A DNA stretch of 64,000 nt from Rhizobium aethiopicum (lineage in GTDB: Bacteria; Pseudomonadota; Alphaproteobacteria; Rhizobiales; Rhizobiaceae): assembly GCF_014197535.1 (NCBI RefSeq), contig NZ_JACIFV010000006.1, positions 1 through 64,000 of the forward strand, written 5' to 3'. The position numbers were made by a program, and so were the translations under genes. Positions 17,439-24,149 of this stretch are shown piece by piece (the first letter of the stretch is position 1; each line of letters starts with the position of its first letter). Under the pieces are notes generated by a model. The model did not search any database. It worked only from the letters and a program-made list of their open reading frames with translations, and was not told the origin of the DNA.

Positions 17439-20400
17439 CTAAACTAACAAGAAGTCATTAGCAGCCAAATTGCTCTCATTGACGCCCGCAAGACGCAGTG
17501 TTGTGTCGCCGTCGATCGTGAGAAGCCAGTCCGTGCCGGTGTCCTCTCCAGCCTCGAGGATGTCGGCGAAGCTTTCGAAAGCGCTATTGGCGATGCTTAT
17601 CAAATCCCCTGCGCCCGGACCTTCCTGGAAATCCACGATCATGCTGTTACCGGCCAGATTGGCGGCAAAGACGAAAGTGTCGTTGCCCAGCCCGCCATTG
17701 AGGCTGTCGTTGCCGGCGAGGCCATAGATGGTGTCATTGCCGTTGGACGTGGTGATGGTGTCGTCGCCGCTGCTGCCGGTGAAGTTCACCGCCCGGCCGA
17801 GAAGCTCGTCCGTCAGGTCGACGTCTCCGGGTCCTGCCAGCGTCAGGGATACGGTGTCCGCCTCCTGGCCCACATAGCTGACGATGGTGTCGAAGCTTTC
17901 GAACTGCGCCGCCGTCGCCTTGATGCTGGGATTGCCATAGGAGTTATAGGTCACCAGCCGCTCGACGTTGGAGATCGAGAGCGTCGAGATGTCGCCCGAC
18001 TGCTGCGCCTGCAGACTGTCGAAGCCGCTGCCGCCGTCAATGACGCCGCTGGCGGCGGTAGCTCCGAACAGGGCCATAAAATCATTGCCGTCGCCGCCGC
18101 TGATCGAGATCGTGCCGCCAGCGCCGATGAGCGCCCAGCTGCCGTCATTGCCCGCACCCAGGTCGATGATGTCGTTGCCGGGGCCGCCTCCTCCGAAGAA
18201 AGCGCCCGCGGCCCCATCGATGAAGTCGTCGCCGGCGCCGCCCGACAGAACGTCGTCACCGGCGCCACCGCTGATGCCGTCATTGCCGTCGCCGCCGCTG
18301 ATGGTGTCGTTGCCGGAACCGCCGCTGAGGCTGTCGTTGCCGGCGCCGCCGGTGATCGTGTCGTTGCCTACCCCGGTGGTAATGCCGTTGCCTGCTGTTG
18401 CGTCTGCAGTCACGACGGCGCTTCTCAACCCTAGTTCATCCGACAGGTCGAGCGATCCTCCACCCGATATTCGGATGTCGACCAGGCTGGCCGCGTGCGC
18501 CGGATCATCAAAGGTCGTGATGGTGTCAAAGGCGTCAAGCTGCGCCACGCTGCCAAGCACAAACTCAGCGCTCGTCGTATAGATCTCAACGTTCGATATT
18601 GCGAGGCCCGTCAGATTGCCGCCCGTCACGAAAAGCACGTCCCGGCCGCTGCCGCCATCGACGTTGCCCGTCATGTTCGCTCCAGTCCACATCGCGTCGT
18701 TGCCGGCCCCGCCGGACAGCGATGCCACGGCGCCGCCGAAGTCCGACATCGTATCGTCGCCATCGCCGCCGTCGAGAACGTCATCACCGTTCTCGTCATA
18801 GAGAACGTCGTTACCGTCTCCGCCGATCAGAACGTCACTGCCGCCGCTTCCAAACAGCGAATCATTGCCTCCAGCTCCAACAAGCGTGTCGTTCCCCGAC
18901 CCGCCGTCTAACGTGTCGTTGCCGGTACCGCCGGTGATCGTGTCGTTGCCCACGCCGGTGGTAATGCCGTTGCCTGCTGTTGCGTCTGCAGTCACGACGG
19001 CGCTTCTCAACCCTAGTTCATCCGACAGGTCGAGCGATCCTCCACCCGATATTCGGATGTCGACCAGGCTGGCCGCGTGCGCCGGATTATCAAAGGTCGT
19101 GATGGTGTCAAAGGCGTCAAGCTGCGCCACGCTGCCAAGCACAAACTCAGCGCTCGTCGTATAGATCTCAACGTTCGATATTGCGAGGCCCGTCAGATTG
19201 CCGCCCGTCACGAAAAGCACGTCCCGGCCGCTGCCGCCATCGACGTTGCCCGTCATGTTCGCTCCAGTCCACATCGCGTCGTTGCCGGCCCCGCCGGACA
19301 GCGATGCCACGGCGCCGCCGAAGTCCGACATGGTATCGTCGCCATCGCCGCCGTCGAGAACGTCATCACCGTTCTCGTCATAGAGAACGTCGTTACCGTC
19401 TCCGCCGATCAGAACATCACTGCCGCCGCTTCCAAACAGCGAATCATTGCCTCCAGCTCCAACAAGCGTGTCGTTCCCCGACCCGCCGTCTAACGTGTCG
19501 TTGCCGGCGAGGCCATAAATGGTGTCGTTGCCGTTGGATGTGATGACGGTGTCGTCGCCGCTGCTGCCGGTAAAGATCACCGCCCGGCCGAGAAGCTCGT
19601 CCGTCAGGTCGACGCTTCCCGGTCCTGCCAGGGTCAGCGATACGGTGTCCGATTCCTGACCCACATAGCTGACGATGGTGTCGAAGCCCTCGAACTGCGC
19701 CGCCGTCGCCTTGATGCTGGGATTGCCGTAGGAGTTATAGGTCACCAGCCGCTCGACGTTGGAGATCGAGAGCGTCGAGATGTCGCCCGACTGCTGCGCC
19801 TGTAGGGTATCCAGCCCGCCGCCGCCGTCGATGGTGCCGCTGGCGGCAGTGGCCCCGAACAGGGCCATGGAATCGTTGCCGTCGCCGCCGCTCACCGAGA
19901 TGGTTCCGCCAGACGCAATCAGAGCCCAGCTCGAATCGTCGCCCGCGCCAAGATCGATGATGTCGTTGCCAGGACCGCCGGCTCCAAAGAACGCACCCGC
20001 AGCGCCATCGATGAAGTCGTTACCGGCGCCGCCCGACAGAACGTCGTTGCCGGCGCCGCCGCTGATGCTGTCGTTGCCAGTGCCACCGGTGATGGTGTCC
20101 GCACCCGAGCTGCCGGTGATGCTGAAGCCTTCGGTCTGACTTGACAGGTTGATAACAACGCCAGCCAACGCAGCGGCGGCGGAAATGGCCTCGGCGCCGG
20201 AAAGCTGGCTGTCGTTGCGACCGTTCAGACCGGTGGATGTCGAAGTGAGATTGACCGTGTCGCTGCCACTGCCGAGGTTGACGGTCGTAAATCCGTTCAT
20301 TTCGGTGCCGGTGAGCGTCACAGTGTCACTGCCAGAGGAACCGTTTAGAGTCTGTAGGTTGGTCAAAGTTCCGGTAGTGAAGTTGTTGGTGCCTGCCACA

Positions 20401-22241
20401 AAAAGTATATTGGCGCCAGCTCCGCCATTGATCGATTCCGCACCAGTGAAATCGCCGTTGTTGACGACAAATGTGTCGTCCCCGCCGCCGCCCACCAGCG
20501 TATCAACCCCCGAGCCGCCGGTGATGATGTCCGCACTCGAGCCACCGGTGATGGTGTCCGCACCCGAGCTGCCGGTGATGCTGAAAGCTTCGGCCTGATT
20601 TGACAGGTTGATAACAACGCCGGCCAACGCAGCGGCCGCGGAAATGGCCTCGACGCCGGAAAGCTGGCTGTCGTTGCGGCCGTTCAGACCGGTGGATGTC
20701 GAAGTGAGATTAACCGTGTCGCTGCCACTACCGAGGTTGACCGTCGTAAATCCGTTCATCTGGGCGCCGGTGAGAGTGACAGTGTCGCTCCCCGAGGAAC
20801 CGTTCAGGATCCGGAGGTTGGTCAACGTGCCGGTGGTGAAATTGTTGGTGCCTGCCACCAAAAGTATATTGGCGCCAGCTCCGCCATCGATCGATTCCGC
20901 ACCTGTAAAGTCGCCGTTGTTGATGACAAATGTGTCGTCCCCGCCGCCGCCCACCAGTGTATCCACCCCCGAGCCGCCGGTGATGATGTCCGTACTCGAG
21001 CTGCCGGTGATGGTGTCCGCGCCCGACGTACCATTTATTGTGATGATGTCGTTACCACTGTTGCCCCATGCCGAACTGCCGTTGCCACCGAATGTCCAAG
21101 CCGCCGCACTGAAGTTCGAAGCGTTTTGAATAATGACGGTCTGATTTCCGGTCGAACCACGCAAGTCGAGCGACAACGACAAGCCCGTTGCACTAAACTG
21201 ATTTGCATTGAAAGTAACGGCAGTTCCACTGCTCGAAATGGAAAGAATTTCCATGGACAGGAGACTACCTGCCGGGAGGACGGAAAAATCAGCTGTTGCC
21301 GTAACATTCAAAGTGTCGATACCGCCGCGGCCATCGAAGACGTCACTCGATTGCACCGTACCGGCACCTATTTTGAAGGTGTCGGCCCCAGGACCTCCAA
21401 CCTGGTTATCCTGGCCGGCTGTGGCGCTGAAATTCGACAAGACGCCTTGGTAGGCGGCTAGACCAGAACGAGTGAGGGGTGGTGTGGGTGCCGCGTTCCC
21501 GAATTGAAGGTCAAGACACCAGGAGCCCCCGAGGGCTACCGCACCAATGAAGCCCGACGCTGCAGCAACGGAGCGGTTCAAGCAGCTATGAAGGAATTTG
21601 GCGAAACGCCTACCGACATCGTTTTTGCCGGTGGCGCAGCACCATAATTGCATGCTGCCATTTTCGCCCAAGGCCGCGCTGATCTTGGCAAATAATTCGG
21701 TCGAGCCGGCAACATCGCGCTCTGAGAACGCCCCAGACGAGAACCTGATTTGACCGGGAGCGCCGTGCGCTACGATATGAACTCTGTCAAGGTGGTTATA
21801 GGCAGACAGGTGATGTGCCATCTGGCGAATGGCAGGTTCGCTATCGGATAAAACAATAGCCTCGACTTCTGGTCGCAGACCGCCAAGGAAGGCTTCCAGG
21901 TCGTTGATGCCTTGGTCAACGAAGGCGATTTCGCGCGGCGCCCTAGGAACCTGGTTCGTCGTCGCCGTGCCGGCAATCGCCGACTTGTCTGGCGCGCGAC
22001 CGTCCGCCTTGAGCGACACAACGCCACTGAAATTCGGTGCAGGCAAGCATGACCCAGCGCTCGCGCACACCGTAGTCATACTTGCAGCGTCAAGGTATGA
22101 TGTGCTGCGCGATGGCAATGACGTCAGAACAGAACCTGAAACCATCCCGTCCTGGTTCAATCCGATCAACATGGTATTGGAAAGTTGATCCTTGAAACGA
22201 ACCGAGGTGTTTTCGTTGATCTTTAGCAATTTGGTCGGCAT
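17439..22241 (-). CDS. Large DUF4347 and RTX calcium-binding repeat protein, probably type I secreted
   Basis: About 1600 residues. Residues 103-270 match the DUF4347 domain found at the start of many large secreted adhesin-like proteins (REIAFVDQGINDLEAFLGGL; VHIVAHGAPGQIRFSSG). From about 290 to the end the protein is dominated by RTX nonapeptide-type repeats (GGxGNDxIxGGxGxDxLxG) that fold into calcium-binding parallel beta rolls. The C-terminus (DFQEGPGAGDLISI, ending DFLLV) has the acidic/hydrophobic form of an uncleaved type I secretion signal. No Sec signal is seen. The ATG at 22241 follows AGGGGG; an upstream ATG at 22346 is rejected for lack of homologous character. No secretion genes (HlyB/HlyD/TolC) are adjacent. 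Likely extracellular or cell-surface; possibly adhesion or biofilm matrix. Confidence 0.88.
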   Translation of the reverse strand: MPTKLLKINENTSVRFKDQLSNTMLIGLNQDGMVSGSVLTSLPSRSTSYLDAASMTTVCASAGSCLPAPNFSGVVSLKADGRAPDKSAIAGTATTNQVPRAPREIAFVDQGINDLEAFLGGLRPEVEAIVLSDSEPAIRQMAHHLSAYNHLDRVHIVAHGAPGQIRFSSGAFSERDVAGSTELFAKISAALGENGSMQLWCCATGKNDVGRRFAKFLHSCLNRSVAAASGFIGAVALGGSWCLDLQFGNAAPTPPLTRSGLAAYQGVLSNFSATAGQDNQVGGPGADTFKIGAGTVQSSDVFDGRGGIDTLNVTATADFSVLPAGSLLSMEILSISSSGTAVTFNANQFSATGLSLSLDLRGSTGNQTVIIQNASNFSAAAWTFGGNGSSAWGNSGNDIITINGTSGADTITGSSSTDIITGGSGVDTLVGGGGDDTFVINNGDFTGAESIDGGAGANILLVAGTNNFTTGTLTNLRILNGSSGSDTVTLTGAQMNGFTTVNLGSGSDTVNLTSTSTGLNGRNDSQLSGVEAISAAAALAGVVINLSNQAEAFSITGSSGADTITGGSSADIITGGSGVDTLVGGGGDDTFVVNNGDFTGAESINGGAGANILFVAGTNNFTTGTLTNLQTLNGSSGSDTVTLTGTEMNGFTTVNLGSGSDTVNLTSTSTGLNGRNDSQLSGAEAISAAAALAGVVINLSSQTEGFSITGSSGADTITGGTGNDSISGGAGNDVLSGGAGNDFIDGAAGAFFGAGGPGNDIIDLGAGDDSSWALIASGGTISVSGGDGNDSMALFGATAASGTIDGGGGLDTLQAQQSGDISTLSISNVERLVTYNSYGNPSIKATAAQFEGFDTIVSYVGQESDTVSLTLAGPGSVDLTDELLGRAVIFTGSSGDDTVITSNGNDTIYGLAGNDTLDGGSGNDTLVGAGGNDSLFGSGGSDVLIGGDGNDVLYDENGDDVLDGGDGDDTMSDFGGAVASLSGGAGNDAMWTGANMTGNVDGGSGRDVLFVTGGNLTGLAISNVEIYTTSAEFVLGSVAQLDAFDTITTFDNPAHAASLVDIRISGGGSLDLSDELGLRSAVVTADATAGNGITTGVGNDTITGGTGNDTLDGGSGNDTLVGAGGNDSLFGSGGSDVLIGGDGNDVLYDENGDDVLDGGDGDDTMSDFGGAVASLSGGAGNDAMWTGANMTGNVDGGSGRDVLFVTGGNLTGLAISNVEIYTTSAEFVLGSVAQLDAFDTITTFDDPAHAASLVDIRISGGGSLDLSDELGLRSAVVTADATAGNGITTGVGNDTITGGAGNDSLSGGSGNDTISGGDGNDGISGGAGDDVLSGGAGDDFIDGAAGAFFGGGGPGNDIIDLGAGNDGSWALIGAGGTISISGGDGNDFMALFGATAASGVIDGGSGFDSLQAQQSGDISTLSISNVERLVTYNSYGNPSIKATAAQFESFDTIVSYVGQEADTVSLTLAGPGDVDLTDELLGRAVNFTGSSGDDTITTSNGNDTIYGLAGNDSLNGGLGNDTFVFAANLAGNSMIVDFQEGPGAGDLISIANSAFESFADILEAGEDTGTDWLLTIDGDTTLRLAGVNESNLAANDFLLV
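18345..19507. repeat. 582-bp direct tandem duplication inside the RTX gene
   Basis: Bases 18345-18925 and 18927-19507 are nearly identical with a period of exactly 582 bp (194 codons). Only a handful of substitutions are seen, such as GGATCATC versus GGATTATC and CATCGTATC versus CATGGTATC. The unit keeps the reading frame and encodes one RTX block plus a linker beta domain. Confidence 0.9.
20130..21030. repeat. 459-bp diverged tandem repeat inside the RTX gene
   Basis: Two units with a period of 459 bp (153 codons) starting near 20130 and 20589. They share long identical stretches (for example the region encoding NLGSGSDTVNLTSTSTGLNG) but differ at scattered positions, so this duplication is older than the 582-bp one. 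Confidence 0.85.
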
Positions 22242-22590
22242 AGCATACCCCCTGAGGACAACAGGAAGACTTGCTCGGCGCTGACGGTAGCTCGGAGTTT
22301 GCGGCGTGCTAAGGTAATTTTTGCCCGCCAAGGCATGCGTCCACACAGTTGAGCGGCCTTAGCCACTCAAAACTCTCCTATCCGAAGTTACCCCGTGGAG
22401 TACGTCCCCCAGCTTACTTCTAGAATACTAGCAATACATCAATCAACGCGGTGAGTCTAATAACCAGTTCGGTAGTAAATGTTGTCGGAAAGACAACATA
22501 CATAATCCATTCCATAAAAGTTCTACGATGTCATAAGCATCACATGGGTTGCGACCGTCACTGGTTGAGATGGGAAGCTGCGGCGATTGA

Positions 22591-22670
22591 GCAGGTGAGG
22601 CGTTGGGGCTCACCCAGACGGAACTGGCTTTCATGCTCGGCGAATACCAGTCGTTCGCACGGCTGGAATG
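22591..22670 (+). pseudogene. Remnant of an Xre-type helix-turn-helix gene
   Basis: In one frame the bases encode LGLTQTELAFMLGEYQSFAR followed by LE, which closely matches the recognition helices of Xre/Cro HTH regulators. There is a stop immediately before (TGA at 22588-22590) and another about 30 bases after, and no start codon, so only a fragment remains. The rest of the 589-bp gap from 22242 to 22830 holds no gene. A small palindrome (ACCCCAG-N5-CTGGGGT) sits at 22674-22692. Confidence 0.5.
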
Positions 22671-22753
22671 TTCAACCCCAGGCAGGCTGGGGTGAGGGGC
22701 AGCCACCGGCGAAGCGGGACAGTCGTGGCCTTGCCTAGATCCGCCGTGCCGAT

Positions 22754-22826
22754 CAGTGCAATTATAATTATTGTTTGCAGTGCAATCTATAATTAATTGC
22801 ATATCCTCGTGATCTGAACGAGGATA
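22754..22826 (+). promoter_or_regulatory. Leader and operator region of the toxin-antitoxin operon
   Basis: An AT-rich patch in GC-rich DNA. CAGTGCAAT starts two direct repeats (22754-22770 and 22778-22795), each followed by TATAATTA. TTGCA-G-TGCAA is a palindrome at 22775-22785. Directly before the antitoxin start is a perfect 9-bp inverted repeat, TATCCTCGT / ACGAGGATA (22802-22810, 22818-22826), whose right arm contains the GAGGA ribosome site. These fit an autorepressed promoter plus either an operator or an RNA hairpin hiding the ribosome site. Confidence 0.65.
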
Positions 22827-22830
22827 GGCC

Positions 22831-23289
22831 ATGACCGTAGAAACCATCGATCATTCGACCCTTTCCCGCCTTGTCGAAGCAGGGGCGGTGCATGCCGCTC
22901 ATGTTGTCGGTAAAACCGGCGGCTGGTCCGTTATCATCCGCTACGGCAAGGCCGAGCGCCCGCTCGCCGCCCAACGCAGCCGGCAGGTGCGTCTGTTCAA
23001 GCGAATGGACACTCTGGTTTCCTATCTCAAGGATGTCGGCATTTCGCAGTTCGATGTCGATGCCGGCGATTACGCGCCTGAGACGGCCTCGCGCCCCGAT
23101 CGGGCCGAAGCTCTGCGTCGAACCCATCAGGCGGCGGAATACAATAAGTGGTTCCGCGAGCAGGTCGAAGAGGCGATCCGGGAAGCAGACGATCCGAACA
23201 CGGTCTGGATCCCGCACGACGTCGTCAAGGAAGAGATGGCGCGCGAACGGGCGGAGCTGGTGGCGCGGCTTAAGGGCAAAGCCAAGTGA
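22831..23289 (+). CDS. Antitoxin of a ParE-type module, with extra N-terminal domain
   Basis: 152 residues, about twice the length of a minimal PaaA/StbD-type antitoxin. Residues about 98-150 (EYNKWFREQVEEAIREADDP, then IPHDVVKEEMARERAELVAR) resemble the toxin-binding helix of stability-determinant antitoxins. Residues 1-90 form a separate domain (AGAVHAAHVVGKTGGWSVII; LFKRMDTLVSYLKDVGISQF) resembling small partition-associated (ParC-like) plasmid proteins, from memory of that family. The stop overlaps the toxin start by four bases (GTGA). GAGGA precedes the ATG. It should neutralise the toxin at 23286-23576 and may bind the upstream repeats. Confidence 0.75.
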   Translation: MTVETIDHSTLSRLVEAGAVHAAHVVGKTGGWSVIIRYGKAERPLAAQRSRQVRLFKRMDTLVSYLKDVGISQFDVDAGDYAPETASRPDRAEALRRTHQAAEYNKWFREQVEEAIREADDPNTVWIPHDVVKEEMARERAELVARLKGKAK

Positions 23290-23576
23290 AGCTCTTCTGG
23301 CGTGCGAAAGCTGAATCAGATCGCAAGAAAGCAATTCAGTTTATCGCCGACCAGAATGTCGGCGCTGCGATAAGCCAGCTTGATGAGATCGAGCGTCAGA
23401 CTGATTTGCTCATCGATCAGCCGGAGATCGGCAGGCCCGGACGCATTAATGGAACGCGCGACCTGATAATTTCACGCACATCTTTTATCGTGATCTATCG
23501 TGTTCGCCAGAAAATCAAACAACTGGAAATTTTGCGCCTTGTGCATGGCGCGCAGAAATGGCCGCCGAAATCTTGA
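23286..23576 (+). CDS. RelE/ParE family toxin
   Basis: 96 residues, the usual size. The family pattern is clear: an N-terminal WRAKAESDRKKAIQFIADQN helix, PEIGRPGRINGTRDLIISRT, a central IVIYRV strand and the closing ILRLVHGAQKWP. ParE toxins poison DNA gyrase while RelE toxins cut mRNA; sequence alone favours the ParE subgroup. The GTG start overlaps the antitoxin stop, so the two are translationally coupled. The gene ends 8 bp before the convergent cNMP-binding gene. Confidence 0.9.
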   Translation: MKLFWRAKAESDRKKAIQFIADQNVGAAISQLDEIERQTDLLIDQPEIGRPGRINGTRDLIISRTSFIVIYRVRQKIKQLEILRLVHGAQKWPPKS

Positions 23577-23584
23577 TTCGAAAC

Positions 23585-24091
23585 TTACTGCGCCATCTGC
23601 GGCTGTTTTGCCGCCCGCGCCGCGGTCAGTTCCGCGGTCGTGTGATTCAGGCGGTCGGCGAGCACACGCATGATTTCCACGGCCATTTCCGGGAAATCGC
23701 TGAGTAGTTTCAGAAAATGCTCTTTGCTGATGCGCAATACTTCGAGCGGCGAGGTGGCGCGCACCGTCGCCGTGCGTGAGACATCGCAGAGAATGGCGAT
23801 TTCGCCGACGATGGAATTGAGCTCGACGTCGGCGACCTTGATCTCGCCGGCCGGCGAGGAGACGATGATATCGGCGCTGCCGGAAAGGATGACATAGGCG
23901 GCGTCGCCGACATCGCCCTGGTGGAAGAGATCCTGACCGGCCTTGTAGGTCATGCGGTCGGAGGTGAAGGCCAAAAGCTTGAGTTTCGCTGGTGCAATCC
24001 TCGAAAAGATCGGCACCCGGCGCAGCATTTCGACTTCGTCTCTCAACAGCATGAGCGTTTCAATCCCCTGACGCAGGGTTCTTGGAACCAT
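23585..24091 (-). CDS. Cyclic-nucleotide-binding domain protein (no DNA-binding domain)
   Basis: 168 residues with one cNMP-binding beta-roll (about 25-140): RVPIFSRIAPAKLKLLAFTS, YKAGQDLFHQGDVGDAAYVI, and the phosphate-binding cassette GEIAILCDVSRTATVRATS. In canonical domains the cassette is GE-A-L---R-A, here GEIAILCDVSRTATV, so it probably still binds cAMP or cGMP. The C-terminal helices lack a winged helix, so it is not a CRP-type regulator. It follows the ABC-exporter-like gene by about 60 bp on the same strand and is likely the last gene of that operon. GAGG lies before the ATG at 24091. Confidence 0.85.
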   Translation of the reverse strand: MVPRTLRQGIETLMLLRDEVEMLRRVPIFSRIAPAKLKLLAFTSDRMTYKAGQDLFHQGDVGDAAYVILSGSADIIVSSPAGEIKVADVELNSIVGEIAILCDVSRTATVRATSPLEVLRISKEHFLKLLSDFPEMAVEIMRVLADRLNHTTAELTAARAAKQPQMAQ

Positions 24092-24149
24092 GCGCCTCAA
24101 TTCCGGGCGTTCCCCCGGGAACGCCTACCATCGCCGCCCCAATAGAATA

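Noticed and set aside
18345..21030. Regular short repeats that might suggest a CRISPR array
   Set aside because: The repeats are in-frame RTX nonapeptides without constant repeat plus unique spacer structure.
22443..22847. Minus-strand frame of 134 codons upstream of the antitoxin
   Set aside because: It crosses the AT-rich operator, has no ribosome site and no family features.
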